Shown piece after piece: positions 18,057-28,768 of a stretch of 35,562 nucleotides of DNA; the first letter of the stretch is position 1; each line of letters begins with the position of its first letter. The stretch is taken from NCBI GenBank assembly GCA_016176555.1, contig JACOWY010000023.1:1-35562 (forward strand), read 5' to 3'. Below the pieces are notes generated by a model. It did not search any database, was not told where the DNA came from, and saw only the letters and a list, made by a program, of their open reading frames with translations. The stretch comes from Candidatus Chisholmbacteria bacterium. GTDB taxonomy: Bacteria > Patescibacteriota > Microgenomatia > UBA1400 > JACOWY01. Made by a program: the position numbers and the translations under genes.

Positions 18057-19118
18057 CTACTTACTGCCTTGAAGTAATCTAGCCAACTCATTCGGCCGTA
18101 AACTAAAGCTCTGGGCCACATCCATGGCAATCTCGCCCGCCTTCACCCATTGAGCCAAACTCCCTTCGAGTGTCATCATCCCGAGCTCCGCCGAGGTTTG
18201 AATCACATTATCAATCTGATGTGTCTTGGCTTCGCGAATGGTATTTCTTACCGCAGGTGTCGCCAGCAAAACCTCAGTCGCCGGCACCCGCCCTCCCTTG
18301 ATCGAAGGTATCAAGCGTTGCGACAGCACTACCTCAATCGAATTGGCAAACTGCATCCGCACCTGCTGCTGTTGGTGCTCAGGAAACACATCAATAATCC
18401 TATCGACTGTTTGCGCCGCGCTGTTGGTGTGCACTGTCGCCAACACCAAGTGTCCCGTTTCTGCCACGGTAATTGCCGCCGCAATCGTTTCGTAATCCCT
18501 TAGTTCCCCCACGAGTACCACGTCCGGATCTTGCCGCAACACACTTCTTAACGCCACCTTCCATGAGTGGGTGTCAGCATGGAGCTCCCGCTGGGAAATA
18601 AAACTTTTCGCCGGCTGGTGTAAAAACTCAATCGGATCCTCAATCGTCACAATGTGCTCCGCCCGCGTCTGGTTTATCTCTTCGATTATCGCCGCCAGAG
18701 TCGAGCTTTTACCGTGCCCCGTGGGCCCGGTGACGAGCACCAACCCTTGCCTTAAACTCGCAATTTGGTGAATTTGCTTCGGCAGCCTCAATTGCTCCAC
18801 CGTCAAGATTTGAGATGGAATCAAACGTAAAGCCGCCGACATCGACCCCTTCTGATGGTAGGCATTGACCCTAAATCTCCCGGTCTCTCCAAACGCAAAA
18901 GAAAAGTCAATCTCCTTATTAGCCAAAAACAAATCTTTCTGCTCCGGGGTCATGATCGCCATCACTAAAGTCTTTGAGAGTTCCGCCGTCAATGCTTCTT
19001 TACCGCTGATTTGCGAAATCACCCCATCGATCCGCAAGCTCGGCGGCACCCCTACCACCAAATGTAAATCAGACGCCTTCCGCTCCACTGTCAGTTGCAA
19101 CAGTTCTTGAATTTCCAC
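18057..19118 (-). CDS. pilT: Twitching motility retraction ATPase PilT
   Basis: VTGPTGHGKSSTLAA Walker A, VLVGELRDYETIAAAITVAETGHLVLATVHTNSAAQTVDRIIDVFP. Confidence 0.95.
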   Translation of the reverse strand: MEIQELLQLTVERKASDLHLVVGVPPSLRIDGVISQISGKEALTAELSKTLVMAIMTPEQKDLFLANKEIDFSFAFGETGRFRVNAYHQKGSMSAALRLIPSQILTVEQLRLPKQIHQIASLRQGLVLVTGPTGHGKSSTLAAIIEEINQTRAEHIVTIEDPIEFLHQPAKSFISQRELHADTHSWKVALRSVLRQDPDVVLVGELRDYETIAAAITVAETGHLVLATVHTNSAAQTVDRIIDVFPEHQQQQVRMQFANSIEVVLSQRLIPSIKGGRVPATEVLLATPAVRNTIREAKTHQIDNVIQTSAELGMMTLEGSLAQWVKAGEIAMDVAQSFSLRPNELARLLQGSK

Positions 19119-19177
19119 TTTATGCCTCTCCCTATATATGATTTCTTATATATGATTTATGATCTTGCCTTCTAAAG

Positions 19178-20977
19178 CTACGTCTCCGCTACCCTTAAGA
19201 CCTCCTCCACAGTGGTCATACCTTCCAAAATCTTCAGATACCCATCTTGCTTCATCAGCATCATCCCCGCCGCTACCGCTGTCTCTTCTACTTGATCGGC
19301 GCTCGCCCGCTCCAAGATGAGCTGGCCGATCTTGTCTGAGACGGAGAGGGCTTCAAAAATCCCAATCCGCCCGCTATACCCCGTATCGCCACACTGTTTG
19401 CACCCCTGGCCACGCATGAGCGTGAGACTATTTTCCTGCATATTCTGCTGTTGCAAGAAGGCGGTAAACAAAGGCCCCAGGACTTTCTTAATATCCGCCA
19501 CTACCTCAGGCGGGGGAGTATAGGCTCGCCGGCAACTGGTGCACACCCGCCTTACCACCCGTTGCCCCACCACCGCCGTCAAAGTGCTGGCGAGTAAGAA
19601 TGGTTCAGCTTTAAGATCCAAGAGTCGCGGCAGGGCCCCTGAAGCCGAGTTGGTGTGCAGCGTCGAAAACACCAGATGGCCCGTCAGCGCAGCTTGAATG
19701 GAGAGCTCCGTCGTCTCGTTATCGCGAATTTCACCTACCATGATAATGTTTGGGTCTTGCCTCAGCATGCTCCGGAGCCCGGACGCAAACGTCAACCCCG
19801 CTTTGGGATTCACTTGTACCTGATTCACCCCCGGCACCTCATACTCCACCGGGTCTTCCAAGGTCACAATATTTACTCTTGGCGTATTCACGATGGCCAA
19901 AATGGCATAAAGTGTCGTCGTTTTCCCACTCCCCGTTGGCCCCGTAATCAAAATAATCCCGTGGGGCACCTTAACCGCTTCTTGGAGCAAAGTCAGAGCT
20001 CGTCCCCTCAAGCCTAATTCAGGCAACGTCGGTACTTTCTGCGATTTCTGAAGGAGCCGCATCACGATCTTTTCGCCGTGCACTGAAGGAAGACTTGAAA
20101 TCCGCAAGTCTACCTCCTCGTCACCAGCTTTAAATGTAAATCTCCCATCCTGAGGTATCCGTTTTTCGTCGATCTTCATGTTCGAGAGGATCTTAATCCG
20201 CGACACCACTGCCTCGTGGACGTTCCGCGGCAATACCAGTTTTTCCTGCAAAATCCCGTCGATGCGATACCGTACCCTCGTCTGGCGCTCCATCGGTTCA
20301 ATGTGCACGTCCGATGCTCTGCCTTTAATCGCAAACTCCAAAACTGTACTCACAATTTTGGCAATGGGAGCTTCTCGAATCACGTGCCCGAGTTCCGTCG
20401 CATCCACTATCCGAGTCTGCTGCCCCTCACCTGTATCTTTTAAAGCCGCCACCACCTCCGATGACAGGCTCTGGGCATAACGCTCTGCGATGGCTGCCTC
20501 TATGTCTGTCGCCGTTGCCAAGGCCGGCTTCAATCTCATCCCGCTCTTCTGTTCCACAAATTCAATCGCCTGCAAATCCAAAGGATCTTGCATCGCCACT
20601 TCCAAGGTGTTGTCCGCTCGATCAATTCCAAATGGAAACAAATGATAGCGCCGTGCCACATTCTCCGGCACTCGATTCATCGCCTCTGGGCTTACCCCCA
20701 TATCCGCCAAATGCACCAACGGAATGTTGTAGTAAGTCGCTTTAGCCTCTGCCAGCTTTTCCGGAGAGACTACTTGGCGCTCATCCAATAAGTCTTCCGC
20801 CGCTCTACCCGTATTAGCACTCTCAAGCTTCAACTGATCGTAATTACTTTGGGTCAAATCCCCTCGCTCCAACAACACATCCAAAAGGCTTCTGCCCTGG
20901 GAAGACGATAAATTCGGCAAAGGTTGAGCTTGAGGGGCAGGAGTGGTCATGCTATTGATACTCAAGGAGAAGCGCAC
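19178..20977 (-). CDS. pilB: Type IV pilus assembly ATPase PilB
   Basis: ITGPTGSGKTTTLYAIL, IMVGEIRDNETTELSIQAALTGHLVFSTLHTNSA, CTSCRR and CKQCGDTGYSGR zinc motifs. Confidence 0.95.
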   Translation of the reverse strand: MRFSLSINSMTTPAPQAQPLPNLSSSQGRSLLDVLLERGDLTQSNYDQLKLESANTGRAAEDLLDERQVVSPEKLAEAKATYYNIPLVHLADMGVSPEAMNRVPENVARRYHLFPFGIDRADNTLEVAMQDPLDLQAIEFVEQKSGMRLKPALATATDIEAAIAERYAQSLSSEVVAALKDTGEGQQTRIVDATELGHVIREAPIAKIVSTVLEFAIKGRASDVHIEPMERQTRVRYRIDGILQEKLVLPRNVHEAVVSRIKILSNMKIDEKRIPQDGRFTFKAGDEEVDLRISSLPSVHGEKIVMRLLQKSQKVPTLPELGLRGRALTLLQEAVKVPHGIILITGPTGSGKTTTLYAILAIVNTPRVNIVTLEDPVEYEVPGVNQVQVNPKAGLTFASGLRSMLRQDPNIIMVGEIRDNETTELSIQAALTGHLVFSTLHTNSASGALPRLLDLKAEPFLLASTLTAVVGQRVVRRVCTSCRRAYTPPPEVVADIKKVLGPLFTAFLQQQNMQENSLTLMRGQGCKQCGDTGYSGRIGIFEALSVSDKIGQLILERASADQVEETAVAAGMMLMKQDGYLKILEGMTTVEEVLRVAET

Positions 20978-21097
20978 ATAAATTTGTCCGCTTCCACATT
21001 GCTTTATCTATGATAACCTACAATCGGTCGTCAAGCCAACAAGTTACACCCCAAAAGCTTTCTCACGCTTAAATGCATGTCTGCTATCTGTCATCTT

Positions 21098-21148
21098 ATT
21101 TTGAGCGGAGCGAAAAAGAGCGGCTGAGCGAAGCGAAGCGCAGCTATA
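21098..21148. repeat. Dispersed repeat family B copy
   Basis: attttgagcggagcgaaaaagagcggctgagcgaagcgaagcgcagctat. Confidence 0.75.
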
Positions 21149-21186
21149 TATGATTTATGATATTTGATATTTGATATCTCAAATCT

Positions 21187-21849
21187 ATGCACGCCATCCT
21201 TTTGTTCGGTGGCCCCGCCGCAGCCCGCCACCACCAAACCATCCAAACTGCTACCCAAACACTTAAAACTTCCCCCCAGAATTTGGCTCATCATCCCGAT
21301 GCGTTTTTAGTTGGGTCGGAAGATAAAACCACCTCCATTACTATCGCCGTGGTTCGGGAACTCAAGACTTGGCTCAGCCGTTCTCCGCTCATATGCCCCC
21401 AAAAAGTCGTCCTCATCGAAGATGCCGACCTACTCACCATTCCGGCTCAGCATGCTCTCTTAAAGTCACTCGAAGAACCCCCCTCACCGACAGTGTTTAT
21501 TCTCACCACCTCAAACTCCAACTTGCTCCTCCCGACCATCCGTTCTCGTTGCCAGCTCGCTAGAGTGCCAAGTAGTCCTCAAGCCACCTCTCACCCTCAA
21601 ATTACCGCCCTGCTGCAAAAACTCTCCGCCGCCTCTCCCGGAGAAAAAATCCTCCTCGCCCGCAATGTGGCTACCTCAAAAGACGCTGCCATAGATTTTT
21701 GCCGTCAACTCCTAGACACCCTTAGATTCGAAGCTCGTCACCACACCATTCGTCCCCTCATTTTAAAAGCTACTGCTCGCGCCCTCAAATTCCTCAGCCA
21801 AAATGTCAACCCCAAGTTAGTCGTCGAAGACCTGTTCTTAAAGCTCTGA
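21187..21849 (+). CDS. holB: DNA polymerase III delta'-like subunit
   Basis: KVVLIEDADLLTIPAQHALLKSLEEPPSPTVFILTTSNSNLLLPTIRSRCQ. Confidence 0.85.
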   Translation: MHAILLFGGPAAARHHQTIQTATQTLKTSPQNLAHHPDAFLVGSEDKTTSITIAVVRELKTWLSRSPLICPQKVVLIEDADLLTIPAQHALLKSLEEPPSPTVFILTTSNSNLLLPTIRSRCQLARVPSSPQATSHPQITALLQKLSAASPGEKILLARNVATSKDAAIDFCRQLLDTLRFEARHHTIRPLILKATARALKFLSQNVNPKLVVEDLFLKL

Positions 21850-22034
21850 GAGCCAACAAATGGGCTCTCGATCCCTTTACTCTCCTCTCTGATCTTGATA
21901 AAATAAACTTCCTAGGGCTAAGAGCCCTCGGGATTCTCCCTTTCGGGAGAAGAAGTATGTTACGCTTTGTATTCTCCGGCTGCGCCGGATCATTCTTTTT
22001 AGATCGCCTTCAGCCGTGGGCTGAGAGCCCACGG
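21848..22034. other. Array of five stem-loops in the holB-gyrB intergenic region
   Basis: Perfect stems at 21848-21869, 21914-21928, 21934-21951, 21975-21989 and 22014-22034; the fourth and fifth are followed by T runs. Confidence 0.8.
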
Positions 22035-22059
22035 TTTTCGGCTATCTTGTAATAATTAA

Positions 22060-24105
<2,046 letters not shown>

Positions 24106-24117
24106 TGAGTGTCAACG

Positions 24118-24168
24118 AATTACCTCGGCCGATCCTGAGCCTGCGAAGGAGAGACGTAGAGATAATTA
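24118..24168. repeat. Dispersed repeat family A copy (3' half)
   Basis: aattacctcggccgatcctgagcctgcgaaggagagacgtagagataatta. Confidence 0.7.
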
Positions 24169-24320
24169 AATAGTTGCTCGGCTAGAGCCATCCCGCTCAG
24201 CGGGATACTCAAACTCGCTACCTTAGATATATAAAAACAGAGCTTGCTGAGCCATCCCGCTCAGCGGAACATTCAACTCGCCACATTACCCTATGATAAA
24301 AGACAACGCTAGCTATCATC

Positions 24321-25985
24321 ATGAAAGAACCATTTAACCCTGGCTGGCAAGGAATACCTGACCCTGAACCAGAACAAAAGAAAGACATCCTCATCGAGAT
24401 CGGCACCTCTTTATATCCACTTTCACCACAAACTCAAAAATACGTCGGTCTAGCAACGAAATCAGAGTATGAACACAACTCTTCGGTACTAATAATTAAC
24501 GAACCACACTTTGACGTTACGGGCCAATTCGCTGTCTATAAACTTCTAGAAACATTCTTCACCGAAACCCCCCAACTCGTCTCAGAGACCACCTTTTTGG
24601 CTGAAGGCCTTCCAGTAAATCAGACTCTCTCGCTAGCTCCCTTAGTCGATGCTATCCCCAATCCAGACGAAGATACAATCTGGGAAGTTCTTTCAACGTT
24701 CTTAATCCCCGGCTATGCAGCTTATGCCTGGAAATTCAATCCCCATCTTCCAATAGTAGGAACGGAAGATCCTAGTTTGTATCAACTCTCTAGAGACATG
24801 TGGGCCAACATGCCAGCAAACCCGAGTGCTCAAGAGTTGGCACTGTGGAACGTTAGTGTTGCAGCGAGAAACAGGCAAATAGCAAAAACATTAATAGAAC
24901 ACACCCAAAGGCTTCAAAATCCCATCCTTTTTATAGGTGACGCCCATCTTTTAGGACTGTCGAAAGTCGTCGGCCGACAAGATGCAAAAATGCCCTTGGA
25001 TATATATGACTTCCTAAAAGAAGAAAAAGTGGGCCACACGTTTCTAAGCACAACATCATCTAAACGCAGAACGAGACAGAATGTCGAAACATACAGACGC
25101 CTGATGCTTGCCCAGCAAAGTGGAAAATATGAAGACTATATCTCACTGATGCTTACAGGCGAACGTGAAACTACCGTCACTCCCTCTCCCGAAAACGCCG
25201 CAGAATATTTGAAACTCATCTTAGGAAAACGCCAAGGTTCTCCAGGGGAAACACACCCAAGCCCATCAAAGGCATTCTCCCTCCAACGGGAAAACAGATT
25301 TATCGATGCAGCCCAAGAATACTCTGCGCTAAGCGCAACTAAACCAGGCGTTCCTGGTTACATAATCTCTGTCCAAGAATCCCTTTTAAGGGATGTAACA
25401 TCTAAAATCCTCAGAGCAAAAAAGGGGCCTGGGTCAAAACAAGGCCCACCAGAACCTAATCTGCCCCTGTTTGGGCCACGAATCGCCAAGGATCACTATC
25501 ATCGAGTGTCACAATTTGCGACCCAGTTTTCTAAAACTCCCGGCCACCAAGAAACAATCAATAACGCTATGTCTCCTCAATGGGAAACCAGATATGGTGG
25601 TGCACTTGTCATTGCTGCGGCCGAAGAAATCGGCCAAGCAAGAATTAGGGCCTTTGAAGCAAGGCATACTCTACCCAATGGTCGCATCAACAGGGTAGAT
25701 ATCGCTACTACCAACAATATTGCTGTAGAGTGCAAAAATGCTGCAAGTTGGGTTCCTCGAAGCAGGATCAATAAATGGGTCGAGCAAGCTATCACCCGAC
25801 TGAAACAAAGTCGAGAAAATTACCACTATTCCGCCACGGTGATCGTTGTACCACAACAACAGAATGCGGAAAAAATTCAAACCGAGGTAGACACTTACTT
25901 ACGGTTGAAACATCCTCACCTCTTGCGTAAAATAAGGGTGTGCCGAGTAAATGAGCTGAACCAATTGCTCAGGCAATATAGATAA
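24321..25985 (+). CDS. Putative two-domain protein: TIKI/ChaN/EreA-like N-terminus and PD-(D/E)XK-like nuclease C-terminus
   Basis: SSVLIINEPHFDVTGQFAVYKLLETFF...FLAEG...ARNRQIAKTLIEHTQRLQNPILFIGDAHLLGL; C-terminal GRINRVDIATTNNIAVECKNAASW (D-x(n)-ExK pattern). Confidence 0.55.
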   Translation: MKEPFNPGWQGIPDPEPEQKKDILIEIGTSLYPLSPQTQKYVGLATKSEYEHNSSVLIINEPHFDVTGQFAVYKLLETFFTETPQLVSETTFLAEGLPVNQTLSLAPLVDAIPNPDEDTIWEVLSTFLIPGYAAYAWKFNPHLPIVGTEDPSLYQLSRDMWANMPANPSAQELALWNVSVAARNRQIAKTLIEHTQRLQNPILFIGDAHLLGLSKVVGRQDAKMPLDIYDFLKEEKVGHTFLSTTSSKRRTRQNVETYRRLMLAQQSGKYEDYISLMLTGERETTVTPSPENAAEYLKLILGKRQGSPGETHPSPSKAFSLQRENRFIDAAQEYSALSATKPGVPGYIISVQESLLRDVTSKILRAKKGPGSKQGPPEPNLPLFGPRIAKDHYHRVSQFATQFSKTPGHQETINNAMSPQWETRYGGALVIAAAEEIGQARIRAFEARHTLPNGRINRVDIATTNNIAVECKNAASWVPRSRINKWVEQAITRLKQSRENYHYSATVIVVPQQQNAEKIQTEVDTYLRLKHPHLLRKIRVCRVNELNQLLRQYR

Positions 25986-26001
25986 ATAGATAAAAAGTAA
26001 T

Positions 26002-26703
26002 ATGTACGACTACGCATTTACGTTCTACAAACCAAACAAAACGTTTTTTGAACCTGGAGAATTAACACGAACTGTTAGCTTTCTTCAAAGAGACGGCTAC
26101 GAAGTCGAATTCCGATCACCTCCACTAGCAACAACTAAAGAAGGCCAACCCCTCTTTAGGCCGAAAGAGGAAGAAATAGGAGCAATTATAAGAAAGGGGG
26201 GGGTGGAGCTTAATCTTTTTGCTAGTGCTGCCGAGGGCCCGATGGGGGCAATAGCTGACTTATCTATCACAGAAGACGACTTGAAAGAGTCAGTTACCCA
26301 AAATACCTCACTGTTAACCCAAGCCGCCATGATCGTTTTCAAAGGCCTACAACCCCTTTTTGCTTGGGGAGACCACGAATTAGAGCTGGATAAACTGCAA
26401 CCATTCTTGAGCTTCGATAAAATAGGCGCCCTAGCCTGGGCTAACCTTTTCAGCCAAGAGCTCACCGAACATCTAGGGGGAATAGACCAAGTCTTACTCC
26501 ATCCAACATGGCAGAAAGAGCAAAAACAAGCAAAGCTTACCCTAGGTGCACTTTCTTTAGTTTTGATAACACTCTCACCATCTCCAGCGGACCCTGTCCA
26601 CGCCACTACTGCACTGCAATGTGACCGGAGATACCCCGGGGCCATTATTAAATCTTTCCAAACCCTTTCCCTAGCGGAGGCAAGAAATATTGTTAATGAA
26701 TAA
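26002..26703 (+). CDS. Hypothetical protein (233 aa), likely co-transcribed with upstream nuclease-like gene
   Basis: Starts 16 nt after the upstream stop; no family recognised; hydrophobic stretch near C-terminus. Confidence 0.6.
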   Translation: MYDYAFTFYKPNKTFFEPGELTRTVSFLQRDGYEVEFRSPPLATTKEGQPLFRPKEEEIGAIIRKGGVELNLFASAAEGPMGAIADLSITEDDLKESVTQNTSLLTQAAMIVFKGLQPLFAWGDHELELDKLQPFLSFDKIGALAWANLFSQELTEHLGGIDQVLLHPTWQKEQKQAKLTLGALSLVLITLSPSPADPVHATTALQCDRRYPGAIIKSFQTLSLAEARNIVNE

Positions 26704-26722
26704 GAAACAAAAATAAAAGAAT

Positions 26723-28717
26723 ATGTATCTCCAACTCGCTCTCGCTTCAAGTTTAATAGCCGTCCTCTACGGTTTTTATCTCACCTATCAGATTCTCAAG
26801 CTTCCTCGGGGCACCGCTGACATGAACAAAATTGCTGACGCCATAGCCCAGGGTGCGCAGGCATTTCTTAAACGCCAATATCAAACGATTGGACTCATCG
26901 CTATCGCCATTATTGCCGTTCTGTGGTTAACCCTCGGGTCGCTTTCCGCCATCGCTTTTACCATCGGCGCGCTCTGCTCGGCTCTCGCCGGGTTTATCGG
27001 CATGAATGTGGCGGTGAGGGCCAACGTCCGCACCGCTCAGGCTGCGAAACTGGGTCTTTCAGCAGCGCTGACCACTGCTTTCCAGGGGGGTGCCGTCACC
27101 GGGCTCATGGTTGCCGGCCTTGCCCTGGGATCGGTTGCAGTCACCTTTCTGGTCATCGGAGGAGAGGGAGCTAACCTTGCCCACCTGGTAGCGCTGGGTT
27201 TTGGCGGTTCACTCATTTCCGTTTTTGCCCGTTTGGGCGGCGGTATCTACACCAAAGGTGCCGACGTGGGTACAGACATGGTCGGCAAAATCGAAAAGGG
27301 GATACCTGAAGATGACCCCCGAAATCCCGGAGTGATTGCTGACCTCGTCGGTGACAACGTGGGTGATGATGCTGGCATGGCTGCTGACCTATTCGAGACC
27401 TACGTGGTTACGGCTGTCGCCACCATGATTTTAGGCCAACTCACGTTCCCAAATTTTCCCAACGCCCTCACTTTCCCCTTAGTAGTAGGTAGTGGCGGCA
27501 TTATCGCCTCAATTATCGGCACCTATTTTGTCCACTTAGGCAAAGATAAAAAAATCATGCCAGCTCTCTATAAAGGCCTCATCGCCGCCTCTCTAGTCAG
27601 CGGTCTTCTCTATTGGGGTATCGCCCAAAATGTCATGGCTGGTAACGGACTTTTGAGCTCAATGCAGCTTCTCTTTACAAGCCTCATCGGCATCGTCGTC
27701 ACCGTCGGCATGGTGGCCATCACCGAATTTTACACCTCCAAATCCTATGACTCAGTCAAGCATTTGGCCGCAGCTTCTAACACCGGCCATGGCACCAACA
27801 TCATTGCTGGGCTAGCCATCTCCATGAAGTCAACTCTTCCTCCAGTCCTTTTGATCGGCCTCGCCATGCTCGGGGCATTTTCACTCGGGGGCCTCTATGG
27901 CATTGCCGTCGCTGCCATGGCCATGCTCTCCTTAACCGGCATTGTCGTCTCGATCGACGCCTTTGGCCCGATCACTGATAACGCCGGGGGCATTGCCGAA
28001 ATGACCAACCAACCTCAAAGCATCCGCCGGGTTACCGATGCCCTCGATAGCGTTGGCAACACCACCAAAGCGGTCACCAAAGGTTTTGCCATCGCCTCGG
28101 CAGGACTCGCCGCCTTAGTCCTATTTGCTGCCTACACGCAAGAACTCAAAGTGAGCGCCGGAGCATTTAGCCTCCAAGATCCATATGTCGTCGTCGGGCT
28201 ATTAATCGGCGCGTCCTTACCATACGTCTTTGGCGCGATGAGTATGGAAGCAGTTGGCAAAGCCGCCGGAGCAGTGGTAGTTGAAGTTCGCCGCCAGTTT
28301 AGGGAGATCAAAGGCATCATGGCAGGCAAAGCCACACCCGAGTATGGCAGAGCTGTCGATATCGTCACCCAAGCGGCTATTCGAGAAATGATCGTGCCTG
28401 CGCTCTTACCGGTCGGCGTCCCCATCGCCGTCGGCTTCACCTTAGGTTCTGCCGCTTTGGGGGGGCTCCTCATGGGCACCATCGTCACCGGACTTTTCGT
28501 GGCTCTATCGATGACCACGGGCGGTGCTGCCTGGGATAACGCCAAAAAGTACATCGAGGAGGGCCACTTCGGCGGCAAAGGTTCCCCAGCCCATCAAGCC
28601 GCAGTTACCGGCGACACGGTTGGCGACCCCTACAAAGACACCGCTGGTCCAGCCATCAATCCTATGATCAAAGTGGCCAATATCGTCGCCCTCATGATTG
28701 CAGGTTTTATCAGCTAA
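26723..28717 (+). CDS. hppA: Membrane-bound proton-translocating pyrophosphatase (K+-independent type)
   Basis: [76 protein letters not shown] (Lys in GNTTKA); multi-TM. Confidence 0.95.
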   Translation: MYLQLALASSLIAVLYGFYLTYQILKLPRGTADMNKIADAIAQGAQAFLKRQYQTIGLIAIAIIAVLWLTLGSLSAIAFTIGALCSALAGFIGMNVAVRANVRTAQAAKLGLSAALTTAFQGGAVTGLMVAGLALGSVAVTFLVIGGEGANLAHLVALGFGGSLISVFARLGGGIYTKGADVGTDMVGKIEKGIPEDDPRNPGVIADLVGDNVGDDAGMAADLFETYVVTAVATMILGQLTFPNFPNALTFPLVVGSGGIIASIIGTYFVHLGKDKKIMPALYKGLIAASLVSGLLYWGIAQNVMAGNGLLSSMQLLFTSLIGIVVTVGMVAITEFYTSKSYDSVKHLAAASNTGHGTNIIAGLAISMKSTLPPVLLIGLAMLGAFSLGGLYGIAVAAMAMLSLTGIVVSIDAFGPITDNAGGIAEMTNQPQSIRRVTDALDSVGNTTKAVTKGFAIASAGLAALVLFAAYTQELKVSAGAFSLQDPYVVVGLLIGASLPYVFGAMSMEAVGKAAGAVVVEVRRQFREIKGIMAGKATPEYGRAVDIVTQAAIREMIVPALLPVGVPIAVGFTLGSAALGGLLMGTIVTGLFVALSMTTGGAAWDNAKKYIEEGHFGGKGSPAHQAAVTGDTVGDPYKDTAGPAINPMIKVANIVALMIAGFIS

Positions 28718-28768
28718 ACCCCCAGGATCCAAGCAGTCTTTCGCAGCCTAACTGGCTAAATTCTATCT

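Noticed and set aside
26097-26750. Minus-strand 217-aa ORF opposite the 233-aa hypothetical gene
   Set aside because: The sense ORF is spaced as an operon with its upstream gene; the antisense product is low-complexity and Ser-rich.
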